Assembly (NCBI RefSeq): GCF_042237075.1 | Contig: NZ_JBCGDC010000016.1 | Span: 20,266 to 84,265, forward strand | Length of the DNA stretch: 64,000 nt | DNA from: Polymorphospora lycopeni | GTDB taxonomy: Bacteria > Actinomycetota > Actinomycetes > Mycobacteriales > Micromonosporaceae | Direction: 5' to 3' | Shown: positions 42,264 through 51,029 of the stretch, in pieces | How the letters are laid out: each line of letters starts with the position of its first letter | How positions within the stretch are numbered: the stretch's first letter is position 1 | The notes under the pieces: generated by a model | Told to the model about the DNA's origin: nothing | What the model saw: only the letters and a program-made list of their open reading frames with translations | Database searches by the model: none | Made by a program: the position numbers and the translations under genes

Positions 42264-42298
42264 CGCGCCATTCTACGCCAAGATTTATACACTCGTTC

Positions 42299-42342
42299 TA
42301 GACGGACGTCTTAGACGCTGTACTAGACGTATGTATAAGACG
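42299..42342. promoter_or_regulatory. Tandem TAGACG operator array
   Basis: TAGACG begins at 42299, 42312 and 42324, and AAGACG at 42337, a period of 12-13 bp. The first two units also form the dyad CTAGACG-GA-CGTCTTAG. The array covers most of the TetR/MFS divergent promoter region, which is unusually AT-rich. Confidence 0.65.
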
Positions 42343-42359
42343 CTCGTATAGTTCCGGGC

Positions 42360-43889
42360 ATGACTGACCACACCGCCAAGGCGGGTGGGCGGGAATGGGT
42401 GGGCCTCGCCGTGCTCGTCCTGCCCGCCCTGCTCGCCTCGATGGACCTCTCCGTGCTCTTCATGGCCACGCCCTGGATCAGCGCCGACCTGCAACCCAGC
42501 GGCACCCAACTGCTCTGGGTGATGGATGTCTACGGCTTCCTGATGGCCGGTCTGCTGCTGACCATGGGCTCGCTCGGCGACCGCATCGGCCGGCGGAAAC
42601 TCCTGCTGATCGGTGCCGTCGCCTTCGGCGCGGCCTCCCTGCTCGCCGCGTACGCGAACAGCACCGAACTGCTCATCGCCGCCCGCGCCCTGCTCGGCAT
42701 CGGCGGCGCCACCCTCGCCCCGTCGACGCTGGCCCTGATCCGCAACATGTTCCACGACCCTGATCAGCGCCGTGCCGCGATCGGCATCTGGACCGGCGCG
42801 TTCACCGGCGGTGTCGCGCTCGGCCCGATCATCGGCGGGCTGCTGCTCGAACACTTCTGGTGGGGATCGGTCTTCCTGATCAACGTGCCGGTGATGGTGC
42901 TGCTGCTGGTCCTGGCCCCGATCCTGCTGCCCGAGCACCGGGATCCGGCCGGTGGCCGCTTCGACCTGCTCAGCGCGCTGCTGTCGATAGCGGCCGTACT
43001 GCCGGTCATCTACGGGATCAAGGAGCTGGCCGAGGCCGGCCTGCACTGGCCGGCGGTGCTGGCGATCGTGGTCGGGCTCGCGGTCGGGGTGCTGTTCGTC
43101 CGCCGCCAGTCGACCATGGCCGACCCGCTGATCGACGTCGGCCTCTTCCGCAACGGGGCGTTCAGCGCCGCCATCGGGGCGTACGCGATCATGGTTTTCG
43201 CCAGCGCGGGCACCGGCTACCTCGCCGTGCAGTACATGCAGGTCGTGCTCGGGCTCCGGCCCTTCACCGCCGCCCTGTGGATGCTTCCGACCGTGGCCGG
43301 GACCATGGTCGGCATCGCGCTGGCCACCGCGCTGGTCCGGGTCGTCCGGCCCGCGCTCGTGGCGGGTGCCGGCCTCGCCGTCGCCGGCTGCGGATTCCTG
43401 CTGGTCAATCGGATCGACGTCGACTCGTCCGAGATCGTGGTCATCGCCGGCTACACCGTGCTGACGCTCGGTATCGGGATGGTCGCCCCGCTCGCCATCG
43501 ACCTGATCGTCTCCACGGCCCCGCCGTCCCGGGCCGGCACCGCGGCGGCGCTCGGCGAGACCGGTGCCGAGTTCGGCGGCGCGCTCGGCATCGCCGTCCT
43601 GGGCAGTGTCGCCATCGTCGCCTACCGGGACGGGATCGGTGATTCACTGCCCGCCGGGGTGCCGGCCGAGGCCGCCGACGCCGCGACCGGCACCCTCGGC
43701 GGTGCGGTCGCCGCCGCTGGCGCGCTCCCGGCGGAACTCGCCGGCCCGCTGATGCAGGCGGCGAACGTCGCGTTCACCGACGGCTTCAAGCTGGCCGCGG
43801 TCGTGGGCGCCGCCCTGCTGTTCACCACCGCCGTCGTGGTCGGCATCCGGCTGCGACGGGTACGTCTGGACCAGCCGGTATCGCATTGA
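42360..43889 (+). CDS. MFS drug exporter, DHA2 family (14 TM)
   Basis: Proton-driven efflux protein of 509 aa. Motif A is GSLGDRIGRRKLLLIG between helices 2 and 3, and motif C-like GGVALGPIIGGLLLEHFWWG marks an antiporter. Hydrophobic segments suit the 14-helix QacA/SmvA type. It shares its layout and many segments (LWVMDVYGFLMAGLLLTMG) with the exporter at 60886. It is probably induced through the divergent TetR regulator. The substrate is unknown. Confidence 0.93.
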   Translation: MTDHTAKAGGREWVGLAVLVLPALLASMDLSVLFMATPWISADLQPSGTQLLWVMDVYGFLMAGLLLTMGSLGDRIGRRKLLLIGAVAFGAASLLAAYANSTELLIAARALLGIGGATLAPSTLALIRNMFHDPDQRRAAIGIWTGAFTGGVALGPIIGGLLLEHFWWGSVFLINVPVMVLLLVLAPILLPEHRDPAGGRFDLLSALLSIAAVLPVIYGIKELAEAGLHWPAVLAIVVGLAVGVLFVRRQSTMADPLIDVGLFRNGAFSAAIGAYAIMVFASAGTGYLAVQYMQVVLGLRPFTAALWMLPTVAGTMVGIALATALVRVVRPALVAGAGLAVAGCGFLLVNRIDVDSSEIVVIAGYTVLTLGIGMVAPLAIDLIVSTAPPSRAGTAAALGETGAEFGGALGIAVLGSVAIVAYRDGIGDSLPAGVPAEAADAATGTLGGAVAAAGALPAELAGPLMQAANVAFTDGFKLAAVVGAALLFTTAVVVGIRLRRVRLDQPVSH

Positions 43890-43922
43890 GCCGACGGCCT
43901 GTGGCCGGCTATAAAACGGGGC

Positions 43923-44852
43923 GTGACAGCGAGCGGCCTGCGGATGCGCGGCTACACCGACGCCGACCTGCCCCGGCTGACGGACACCTTCGCCGACTGG
44001 ATCGCTCAGGCCGGGAGCTGCGGGTACGACCACGTCGGCGAGGTGCCGCACCGGATATACGAGAACCTGCGCGGCCGTCCCATCGGCGAACTCGTGCAAC
44101 TGTGGGAGCGGGACGGTGAGATCGTCGGGTTGGCGGTCAACGGCCGGTTTGGCAACGCCTTCGACGTCTTCACCGCCCCCGGCCTACGGGGTGGTGGGGC
44201 GGAGCTGACGATGCTGCGGTCGGCGGCCGACACGACCGCCGGTCAGACCGACGAGGGGGCGGTCCTGACCGACGTCTTCGACTGCGACACGACCAGGATC
44301 GACCTGCTGGAACGGCTCGGATTCGCCCGCTTCCGCACCTGGGACCAGGTCAACGAGCGTGATCTGCGCGAAGCCGTCGGGGAGCCGGGGCTCCCCGACG
44401 GCTTCGCCGTACGTTCCGCGCGGTTGGTCGACGCCGACCAGCTCGCGGCCGTCCGGAACCACTCGTTCGGCACCTCCTGGACCGGTGGCCTCTACCGGTC
44501 GGCGGTGATGACCAAACCGGGCTACGACCCGGCGCACGAGATCGTGGTCGAGGCGCCGGACGGCCGGATCGCCGCGTTCGCCGTCTGCTGGCTCGACCGG
44601 CGCAACCGGATCGGCCACTTCGAGCCGGTCGGCACGCACCGCGACTTCCAGCGTCGCGGGCTGGCCGGGGCGGTGATGCGGCACGCGATGCGATGGATGG
44701 CGGGACTCGGCATGACCCGGGTGAGCGTCAACCACGACGCCGAGAACGTGGCCGCCCGCCGCCTCTACGCGTCGCTCGGCTTCCACAAGCGCTGCGAGAC
44801 GTACGGCTACCGGCGGGCGATCGACACCGTCAGACCAGCACGCTCCAGGTGA
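43923..44852 (+). CDS. Tandem GNAT acetyltransferase
   Basis: A 309-aa protein with two GNAT folds, an arrangement like mycothiol synthase. The C-terminal half has the acetyl-CoA loop in THRDFQRRGLAGAVMRHAMRWM, followed by VSVNHDAENVAARRLYASLGF; the N-terminal half is more diverged. The acceptor is not evident. The GTG start lies 33 nt after the exporter stop. Its last 23 bases overlap the 3' end of the convergent peptidase gene. Confidence 0.85.
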   Translation: MTASGLRMRGYTDADLPRLTDTFADWIAQAGSCGYDHVGEVPHRIYENLRGRPIGELVQLWERDGEIVGLAVNGRFGNAFDVFTAPGLRGGGAELTMLRSAADTTAGQTDEGAVLTDVFDCDTTRIDLLERLGFARFRTWDQVNERDLREAVGEPGLPDGFAVRSARLVDADQLAAVRNHSFGTSWTGGLYRSAVMTKPGYDPAHEIVVEAPDGRIAAFAVCWLDRRNRIGHFEPVGTHRDFQRRGLAGAVMRHAMRWMAGLGMTRVSVNHDAENVAARRLYASLGFHKRCETYGYRRAIDTVRPARSR

Positions 44853-45798
44853 GCGGGCCGACCTGCCCGTCGGCGACCAGCCCGTTCGCGCTCTGGAAGG
44901 CGCGGGCCGCGGCGGCGGTGACCGCGCCGAACCCACCGTCGACCAGGAGCGAGGCGCCCCGGGCGTTCAGCGCCGTCTGGGCGGCCCGGACGACGTCGCC
45001 GGAGCTGCCCTGCTGCACCGGCAGGATCAGCGCGGTCCAGGTGATCGGCCCGACGAGCCCGTCGACGTAGAGGCCGCGTCCACTCTGGAACGTACGGACC
45101 GCCGACGCGGTGCCCGGCCCGAAGTAGCCGTCGACGACGACGGAGACGCCCCGCCCGCGCAGCAGGTACTGGATGGTCCGCTGGACCCAGCCGGTGCCGC
45201 CGGACACCGAGGGCCAGCCGGTGCTGCCGAGCGGGGCGGTCGAGCCGAGACTGATCCCCCGGTTGGCCAGGAACACCCGGGGGTCGGTCGAGGTGAGCCG
45301 GGGCCGGTGGATCTCGAAGTGCAGGTGCGGACCGGTGGAGTTGCCGGTGGTGCCCATCAGCCCGATCAACTGCCCGCAGCTGATCTGCTGTCCGGGGCTG
45401 ACCAGGACCCGGTGCAGGTGTCCGTAGTAGGTGAAGTAGCTGTCGACGTGGTTGAGATGGACGCTGTTGCCGGTGCGGCCGGGCAGCGGGCCACTGGTCT
45501 GGTCACCCGGATAGGAGCCGGTGCGGATGTCGCGGACGGTGCCGGCGGCGGCCGCGTAGACCGGGGTGCCCTGGGCGGCGGCGACGTCCCAGCCGAGGTG
45601 GCCGGGCCGGCTCGGGGTCTTGTACCCGGAGGTCAGCGTGCCGCGGGTCGGGTTGGTCCAGGTGCTCGGGCCGGCCGCGACGGCCGCGCCGGGCAGCCCG
45701 AGCGCACCGGCGCCGATCCCGGCACCGAGAGCCACGAACAGGGTACGGCGACTCGCCGCCACGTCACCCAGCCGGCGCGATCGACTCTGATCGTTCAT
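44830..45798 (-). CDS. Secreted M23 peptidase with two peptidoglycan-binding domains
   Basis: A 322-aa exported cell-wall hydrolase-like protein. A twin-Arg type signal (ASRRTLFVALGAGIGAGALGLPGAAVAAG) is followed by an M23 LytM domain with the zinc ligands in HLGWD and HLHFE, and then two PG_binding_1 repeats (VVVDGYFGPGTASAVRTFQ and LLVDGGFGAVTAAAARAFQ). It probably cleaves peptide cross-links in peptidoglycan. The first His of the canonical HxxxD is present, so activity is expected. Confidence 0.9.
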   Translation of the reverse strand: MNDQSRSRRLGDVAASRRTLFVALGAGIGAGALGLPGAAVAAGPSTWTNPTRGTLTSGYKTPSRPGHLGWDVAAAQGTPVYAAAAGTVRDIRTGSYPGDQTSGPLPGRTGNSVHLNHVDSYFTYYGHLHRVLVSPGQQISCGQLIGLMGTTGNSTGPHLHFEIHRPRLTSTDPRVFLANRGISLGSTAPLGSTGWPSVSGGTGWVQRTIQYLLRGRGVSVVVDGYFGPGTASAVRTFQSGRGLYVDGLVGPITWTALILPVQQGSSGDVVRAAQTALNARGASLLVDGGFGAVTAAAARAFQSANGLVADGQVGPLTWSVLV

Positions 45799-46006
45799 CC
45801 GTTCGGTCCTCCAGCGTCCGTACGCCCCGACATCCGGGGTTGATCACCGTGGCAATTGATCGTAGATGATCGATGCGAAGCGGGAAAGGCGGTCAGGATT
45901 CGAGAAGCGCAAGCGACCAGGCCGCACCTAGCGTGACTGTCAGGCGGCTGAACGTCCTCCCGGCAGGTCGCCGGGGTATGGATCGCCCATTTCCGAGGAG
46001 ACCCCG

Positions 46007-46237
46007 ATGAACTGGAACAGGTTGGTTCGGCAGAGTCACCGCTGGCTGTCGATCGCCTTCACGGTGACCGTCGTCATCGCCACCGTCGCCGCCCTGGCAG
46101 TGGAGGAGCCCGCCGTCTGGGTGTTCCTGCTGCCGCCGCTCCCGCTCGCCCTGCTCCTGCTCACCGGCCTGTACCTGTTCGTGCTGCCGTACGTCGCCCG
46201 GCGGCGCGGCGCGCGACGCATCGCCCGCGAAAGCTGA
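46007..46237 (+). CDS. Small two-helix membrane protein
   Basis: A 76-aa protein with two predicted membrane segments (about residues 15-33 and 37-61) and a basic C-terminal tail (ARRRGARRIARES). GAGGAG lies 6-7 nt upstream of ATG 46007. Similar short proteins with RLVRQSHRWLSIAFT starts are widespread in actinomycetes without assigned function. It stands alone on the plus strand. Confidence 0.75.
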   Translation: MNWNRLVRQSHRWLSIAFTVTVVIATVAALAVEEPAVWVFLLPPLPLALLLLTGLYLFVLPYVARRRGARRIARES

Positions 46238-46249
46238 CGCCGACCGGGG

Positions 46250-47086
46250 TCAACGGGTCCAGGTCGGTGTTCCGTCGCCGGTCATCGCCGACAGCACCCG
46301 GCAGCCCATCGACGCCACCGCGGCCGACAGCGCGGCACGGACCCGGTCGGCGTCGCCGGGCGGGAACGCGATCCGGATCTGGTGGCCGTACATCGTCTCG
46401 TAGGTGACCCGCCACCGGGCCGCCGTCGCCACGAACCGGTCCTGGCGCAGCCCGTCGGCGGATTCGACGCCACCCCGGTCCGTGGTGGGGGCCAGGGCGG
46501 CGCGCAGGATGCGCAGCCGTTCGGCGTACGGGTGTTCGTCTCCGGCCAGCCGGACGTAGATCCGGGTGAGGTCGCGTACCGGTTCGAACCAGGGCGCCAC
46601 CTGCGGCATCGGCGGGAAGAGCCCGCAGGTGAGGCGACCGTCGATCCACGCGGACAGGAACCCGGTCGCGGTGACGTCGTGGCGCTCGTACCGGGAGCCG
46701 CGCGGGTCCCAGACGACCACCGGCCACCGGTGCGGCTCTCCCCCGGTCAGCCAGCACAGCCGGTCGCCGTTGACGGTGGCGGCCCACACCAGCAGGCCGC
46801 CCGGTTCCGGATGCAGCGGGTACGGGTAGTTCTCCGGGAACTCGTCGCGCAGTGGCCCTTCGAGTTCGAGGAGTCCGTCCGCCTCGTCGAGAAGGTTGCC
46901 GAGGCCAAACGGGGTGTGCGGGAAGAGGAAGTCGAGGAACTCGCCGCGGCCGTAGCGGCGTACGAGGTCTTTGAAGTCGGCCGGCAGGGACCGGCCGAGG
47001 GTGCGGTCGACGGCCGTCCAGTCGCCGTCGCCGTCCACCGATGCCGGCGGTGGCGGCACCCGCCGGACCAGGTCGTCGATCGTCAC
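46250..47086 (-). CDS. SMI1/KNR4 (SUKH) family protein
   Basis: A 278-aa cytosolic protein. The N-terminal part fits the SUKH fold: WTAVDRTLGRSLPADFKDLVRRYGRGEF, later GLLVWAATVNGDRLCWLTGG and WPVVVWDPRGSRYERHDVTATGFLSAWIDG. SUKH proteins are often immunity factors against nuclease toxins but also have housekeeping roles; no toxin gene is adjacent. The C-terminal about 75 residues form a separate small domain that I do not recognise. GTG 47086 starts 10 nt after the stop of the upstream gene. Confidence 0.78.
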   Translation of the reverse strand: MTIDDLVRRVPPPPASVDGDGDWTAVDRTLGRSLPADFKDLVRRYGRGEFLDFLFPHTPFGLGNLLDEADGLLELEGPLRDEFPENYPYPLHPEPGGLLVWAATVNGDRLCWLTGGEPHRWPVVVWDPRGSRYERHDVTATGFLSAWIDGRLTCGLFPPMPQVAPWFEPVRDLTRIYVRLAGDEHPYAERLRILRAALAPTTDRGGVESADGLRQDRFVATAARWRVTYETMYGHQIRIAFPPGDADRVRAALSAAVASMGCRVLSAMTGDGTPTWTR

Positions 47087-47096
47087 GGCGGCCAGG

Positions 47097-47696
47097 CTAT
47101 CCGCTGGCACCGATCGTGACGGCGAGGCCGGCGGGCAGCGGGTACGGCCACTCACGCGGCAGCAGTGCGGCGGCGCCGGTCTCGTCGCCGGCCCGCAACC
47201 GGTCCCGGACGGCGTGCGCGGTGTCGGTGACGTCGGTGAGCCGGACGATCCAGTCGTCGACGTAGCGGTGGACCGCCTCCCCGCTGAGCCCGACCTGCAG
47301 CGACCGGTGCGGCAACGCGGCCAGGTGGGGCGAGCGCTCCGGGTCCCACTGCACCCGGACCGGACTGGCCCGCAGCCGCGCCGACCAGTCCTCGCGGCTT
47401 TGGTAATGATCGCGGCTGTAGTGGCTCAGGCAGGAGTTGGCCAGTGCCCACTCGAAGGCGGCGCGGGTGATCTCGACGGCGAGGACGTGTTCCTGGTCGG
47501 GCTTGGTGGCGTAGCCGCAGCGGTACATCATCCAGAGGAACGAAGGCTTGATCCAGGTCATCCGTTCGCGTTTGAACGGGTCCACGAACCGGCCGGTGGC
47601 CAGCGCCGGGCGGGCGATCCGGGCCGGGTACGCCTGGTAGACGGTGATCGTGTCGTCGGTGTGGACGGCGCGGATCTGACGTACGGGAACTGACAC
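47097..47696 (-). CDS. DUF4291 family protein
   Basis: A 199-aa protein of the DUF4291 family, seen from VRQIRAVHTDDTITVYQAYPARIARPAL, RMTWIKPSFLWMMYRCGYATKPDQEHVLAVEI and WDPERSPHLAALPHRSLQVGL. The family has no assigned biochemical role. GTG 47696 has no clear ribosome binding site. It forms a probable operon with the SUKH gene. Confidence 0.85.
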   Translation of the reverse strand: MSVPVRQIRAVHTDDTITVYQAYPARIARPALATGRFVDPFKRERMTWIKPSFLWMMYRCGYATKPDQEHVLAVEITRAAFEWALANSCLSHYSRDHYQSREDWSARLRASPVRVQWDPERSPHLAALPHRSLQVGLSGEAVHRYVDDWIVRLTDVTDTAHAVRDRLRAGDETGAAALLPREWPYPLPAGLAVTIGASG

Positions 47697-47736
47697 GCCG
47701 TTGATCGTCGGCGGTGTCGCGGCGGACTGCCAGCGG

Positions 47737-48174
47737 TTATCGGTCGGACCAGTCGTAGACGACGATGGTGGTACCGGGTTCGAGGGTGGCGCCGGCGGCG
47801 GCGTACATGCGCAGCGCCGGCTCGTTGTCGTGTTCGGTGCCGGTCCACATTCCGTAACAGCCGGCGGCGCGGGCGATGTCTGCGAGGGCTCGGACGAGGC
47901 CGCGGCCGATGCCCCGGTCGCGGGCGTGTTCGGCGACGCCCAGTTCGTAGATGAACATCTCGACGCCCTTGTCGGGGTGGATCATCTCGACGCCGGTGAC
48001 GAAGCCGACCGGCCCGTCCGGGGTCTCGGCGAAGACGAGGTGGTGGCCCGGGGTGGTGAGGAACCGCTCGGTCCACTCCCGTCGGGGCGGGTCGTCGAAG
48101 AGGTCGGCGGCGGTGAGGACGAGGTCGACGTCACCCGGTCCGAGGACCCGGTAGTCGACGGTCAGCGGTTCCAT
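47737..48174 (-). CDS. GNAT acetyltransferase, AAC(3)-I-like
   Basis: A 145-aa single-domain acetyltransferase. The core EMFIYELGVAEHARDRGIGRGLVRALADIARAAGCYGMWTGTEHDNEPALRMYAAAGA resembles the aminoglycoside 3-N-acetyltransferase I subgroup. Similarity alone does not show drug resistance, and many such proteins acetylate other amines. It lies 40 nt upstream of the DUF4291 gene in the same direction. Confidence 0.85.
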   Translation of the reverse strand: MEPLTVDYRVLGPGDVDLVLTAADLFDDPPRREWTERFLTTPGHHLVFAETPDGPVGFVTGVEMIHPDKGVEMFIYELGVAEHARDRGIGRGLVRALADIARAAGCYGMWTGTEHDNEPALRMYAAAGATLEPGTTIVVYDWSDR

Positions 48175-48218
48175 CCGCCGATGGTATGGCTTGTGCGCTT
48201 CGCGCACGTCCGCCCCGG

Positions 48219-48926
48219 TCAGTGTGCGGCGAGCGCCGAGGGCGTCTGGCGGCCGACGATGGCCGGGGCCTCGTGGATCAGTTCGTCGTCGACGATGGCG
48301 TTGACCATGAACAGCGCGAAGTCGGTGCGCCGCGTGATGTTGCTGCGCAGGGCCGGGTCGCCGACGTGTCGCCGCCACACCGGCAGTCCCTGGCTGTCGC
48401 CTTCCTCGAGGTCGCTGCCGCGTACGACGGTCCAGCGGGTGTCGCTGGCGAAGATCCGCCGGCAGGCCTCGACCTGATCGTTGATGTCGACGGCCCGGGC
48501 CAGCCGGCCGACCACCGCGAAGAACTTGACGGCGGCGCGGACGCTGAGCGGGTAGACGTCCTTGCCGTCGCGGGTGATGTGCCAGCCGCAGGAGAAGACC
48601 AGGCGGGCATCGGCCTGGGCGTGGTCCATCACCGCCTGGGCGGTGCCGCTCGAGTAGTTCTTGACGCCCCAGGGGACCAGCACGGTCAGTACGGCGTCGC
48701 AGCCGGCGACCGCCTTCGCGATCACCTGCCGGTCGTTGGTGGGTCCGGGTACGACGGTGATGCGGTCGCCGAAATCGGCCAGCTTCCCGACGCTCCGCTC
48801 GCGGCAGACGGCCACGACCTGGTAGCCGCGGTCCAGCAGGTGCCGAATCATGTACTGCCCGAGTTTGCCCGATCCGCCGACGACGCAGACCCGCTTGCCC
48901 CGCCCGAGGCTCTCCTGCGTGCTCAT
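48219..48926 (-). CDS. NAD(P)-binding epimerase-like oxidoreductase
   Basis: A 235-aa Rossmann protein of the atypical SDR/NmrA-like group. VCVVGGSGKLGQYMIRHLLDRGYQVVAV binds the dinucleotide, and WTVVRGSDLEEG follows in the C-terminal half. No YxxxK pair is obvious, so a redox-sensing or binding role is also possible. ATG 48926 has GAGGAGGAAAG just upstream, a very strong site. It is divergent from a TetR regulator, with twin operators between them. Confidence 0.87.
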   Translation of the reverse strand: MSTQESLGRGKRVCVVGGSGKLGQYMIRHLLDRGYQVVAVCRERSVGKLADFGDRITVVPGPTNDRQVIAKAVAGCDAVLTVLVPWGVKNYSSGTAQAVMDHAQADARLVFSCGWHITRDGKDVYPLSVRAAVKFFAVVGRLARAVDINDQVEACRRIFASDTRWTVVRGSDLEEGDSQGLPVWRRHVGDPALRSNITRRTDFALFMVNAIVDDELIHEAPAIVGRQTPSALAAH

Positions 48927-48975
48927 CTTTCCTCCTCGAGAGGCGGATGCCGGCGCAGCGCCCGCAACCGCAGCC

Positions 48976-48995
48976 AACCTTACGTCCGTAAGGTT
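48976..48995. promoter_or_regulatory. TetR operator 1, perfect palindrome
   Basis: AACCTTACGTCCGTAAGGTT is a perfect 9+2+9 inverted repeat, 50 nt upstream of the NAD(P)-binding gene and 56 nt upstream of the TetR start. Confidence 0.85.
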
Positions 48996-49008
48996 GACTG
49001 CAGGTTAT

Positions 49009-49024
49009 CCTTACGCCCGTAAGG
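49009..49024. promoter_or_regulatory. TetR operator 2
   Basis: CCTTACGCCCGTAAGG repeats the 7-bp arms of operator 1 exactly with a CC spacer. The two centres are 31 bp apart (three helical turns), and the site is 27 nt before the TetR GTG. Confidence 0.85.
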
Positions 49025-49050
49025 TCGTCAATCAGGAACTGGAGTGCCCG

Positions 49051-49734
49051 GTGGTTCCGAGCCCCAAGCGGCAACGCCCGCGACTGTCCAGGGAGCGCGT
49101 GTTCGAGGCCGCCGTGAGCGTGGCCGACGCGCGCGGGGTCGCCGCCGTGACCATGCGAAACGTGGCCGAGCAGCTCGGAATCGAGGCGATGTCGCTCTAC
49201 CACCACGTGGCGAACAAGGACAAGATCCTCGATGGGATCGTCGACCTGGTCTTCGCGCAGATCGAGCTGCCCGACGACGGGTCCGACTGGAAGAACGCCA
49301 TGTACCGGCGGGCCGCCTCCGCCCGGGCGGTGCTCTCGCGCCACCCCTGGGCGCTCGGCCTGATGGAGTCCCGCCGCAACCCGGGTCCGGCGACCCTGCG
49401 GCACCACGACTGGATGATCGGGCGCCTGCGGACCGCGGGGTTCTCGATCCGGTTGGTCGCGCACGCGATCTCGGCCATCGACGCGTACGTCTACGGGTTC
49501 GTGCTCCAGGAGTCGACGCTGCCGTTCAGCACGACCGAGGAACTCAAGGACGTGTCGGCCGGGATCGTCGAACAGCTGCCGGCAGCCGGGTATCCGCATC
49601 TCGCCGAGATGTTCGAACACGCCCTGCGGCCCGGATACTCCTACGCCGAGGAGTTCGCGTTCGGTCTCGAACTGGTCCTCGACGGCCTCGAACGGGCCTT
49701 CACCGAAGCGAGTGGATCACCCCGCCAGGGCTGA
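49051..49734 (+). CDS. TetR-family regulator
   Basis: A 227-aa repressor with the TetR_C_1 type ligand domain found in tetracycline-repressor-like proteins. The helix-turn-helix is VAAVTMRNVAEQLGIEAMSLYHHVANKDKILDGIVD. GTG 49051 follows GGAG by 6 nt; the upstream open frame runs through the operators and is not used. It probably represses itself and the divergent NAD(P)-binding protein. Confidence 0.92.
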   Translation: MVPSPKRQRPRLSRERVFEAAVSVADARGVAAVTMRNVAEQLGIEAMSLYHHVANKDKILDGIVDLVFAQIELPDDGSDWKNAMYRRAASARAVLSRHPWALGLMESRRNPGPATLRHHDWMIGRLRTAGFSIRLVAHAISAIDAYVYGFVLQESTLPFSTTEELKDVSAGIVEQLPAAGYPHLAEMFEHALRPGYSYAEEFAFGLELVLDGLERAFTEASGSPRQG

Positions 49735-49738
49735 GGCC

Positions 49739-50125
49739 CTACTCGGCCAGGACGGAGAGGATGTTGCCGGCCGGGTCGGTGAACCAGGCGATGTGCGGGC
49801 CGCCGCCACGGAAGATGTCGTCTTCGTCGGTCTTCAGGCCGGGCATGTCGTAGCTCTCGAACGGGACGCCGCGGGCCTTGAGGTCGGCGACGGTCTTCCC
49901 GACGTCGGCGACCGGGAAGTTGAGGATGGTGAAGGGCGCCGGCCGGTGGTCGCGTTTGGGGTAGACGAAGACCCGCGCGCCGGTGGCGAGGTGCAGTTCG
50001 AGCATGCCGTCGGCCTCGGTGACGCGCAGGCCGAGTGTCTCCCCGTAGAAGCGTTTCGCGGCGGGTACGTCGTCGACCGAGAACCCGGAGAACGCCTTCG
50101 ATTCGCCCAGCATGTCCCCGACCAT
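49739..50125 (-). CDS. VOC (glyoxalase/bleomycin-resistance fold) protein
   Basis: A 128-aa single-domain VOC protein: FSGFSVDDVPAAKRFYGETLGLRVTE and HIAWFTDPAGNILSVLAE are the two beta-alpha-beta-beta-beta units. Likely metal ligands include Glu in the C-terminal strand, but the substrate or ligand cannot be named. It ends 4 nt from the convergent TetR stop. ATG 50125 is used; ATG 50113 is an alternative. Confidence 0.87.
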   Translation of the reverse strand: MVGDMLGESKAFSGFSVDDVPAAKRFYGETLGLRVTEADGMLELHLATGARVFVYPKRDHRPAPFTILNFPVADVGKTVADLKARGVPFESYDMPGLKTDEDDIFRGGGPHIAWFTDPAGNILSVLAE

Positions 50126-50229
50126 AGCGGCCGTCGGACCCGCGCGCAGGGCGTACGGCGGCGCACCGCCCGGCGGGCGTAGGGAAACACCCGATTCGTC
50201 GGCGCGGGTCGCGGCCTAGCGTCGATGGC

Positions 50230-50481
50230 GTGCCCGGTTCCCTGTTCGCGGTCGAGCGCTACGAGCGTCGGGGCGACCAGCGAACGCCGTCCCTGCCGTC
50301 GCTGCCGGCCGATTCCGGCGTACGGCTGGTGGTGGCCGTCCACCTGCCGGCCGACGAGGTGGTGATCGCGTTGGTCGAGGCGGACGACGTCGCCGCCGCC
50401 GAGGCGGCGGCGGTGGGGGCCGGGTGGCAGGTGGACCGGGTCACGTCGGCCATCTGGATCGTGCCGCGGGACTGTGCCTGA
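50230..50481 (+). CDS. Small DUF4242-like protein
   Basis: An 83-aa protein. FAVERYERRG at the N-terminus and DEVVIALVEADDVAAAEAAAVGAGWQVDRVTSAIWI resemble the ferredoxin-like DUF4242 (nickel-binding SCO4226) family. GTG 50230 has no clear ribosome binding site, and the assignment rests on pattern only. Confidence 0.55.
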   Translation: MPGSLFAVERYERRGDQRTPSLPSLPADSGVRLVVAVHLPADEVVIALVEADDVAAAEAAAVGAGWQVDRVTSAIWIVPRDCA

Positions 50482-50501
50482 CGAACCACTTTGGAGCCAC
50501 G

Positions 50502-51029
50502 ATGCGCAAGACCCTCTCCCTGCTCGGCCTGACCGCGCTCGTGCTCGCCGGCACGCTCGGCTGCGGAAGTTCGGCGCCACAGGTGCCGGTCGCCGAACCG
50601 TCGGTGACGTCGCCGCTGGACGAGCCGACCGTCGAGGAGACCTCCGGGGAGCCGCCGGCCGCGGAACTGCCGGACCCGTGCGCGCTGCTGCCGAAGCCCG
50701 AGGCGGAGACGCTCGCCGACGCCAAGCTCGAGGACCCGGTGCCGATCCGGGAGACGTGCACGTACACCGGGGCGCCGACCGGGCCGACGGCGCAGGTGGA
50801 GGTCTTCGTCGGCGACGGGGCGAAGAAGATGCTGGACATCGACCGCGAACTCGGCCACGAGTTCACCGCGCTGTCGGGCATCGGCGACGAGGCGCACCTG
50901 GAGAACGGCGTGGTGTTCTTCAGCAAGGGCGGGGTGTGGGTCGCGATCCGGCTGGTCCGGCTGACCGACGACGCCGAGAACAACAAGCGGCTGGAGCAGG
51001 CGGCCCGGTCGGCCGCCGGCCGGCTGTGA
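50502..51029 (+). CDS. DUF3558-like secreted lipoprotein
   Basis: A 175-aa exported protein. The signal peptide ends LAGTLGC, an imperfect lipobox, and is followed by a Pro/Glu/Ser/Thr-rich linker. The folded part starts DPCALLPKPEAETLADAKL and has two further Cys, resembling actinobacterial DUF3558 lipoproteins of unknown role. ATG 50502 follows GGAG by 6 nt. The stop overlaps the start of the next lipoprotein gene. Confidence 0.8.
   Translation: MRKTLSLLGLTALVLAGTLGCGSSAPQVPVAEPSVTSPLDEPTVEETSGEPPAAELPDPCALLPKPEAETLADAKLEDPVPIRETCTYTGAPTGPTAQVEVFVGDGAKKMLDIDRELGHEFTALSGIGDEAHLENGVVFFSKGGVWVAIRLVRLTDDAENNKRLEQAARSAAGRL

Noticed and set aside
46570..46590. GGTTCGAACC resembling a tRNA T-loop
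   Set aside because: It lies within the coding sequence of the SUKH gene and no acceptor or anticodon arms surround it.
47737..48174. Aminoglycoside resistance gene
   Set aside because: The protein is in the AAC(3)-I-like GNAT subgroup, but similarity is general and there is no aminoglycoside gene cluster in the window.
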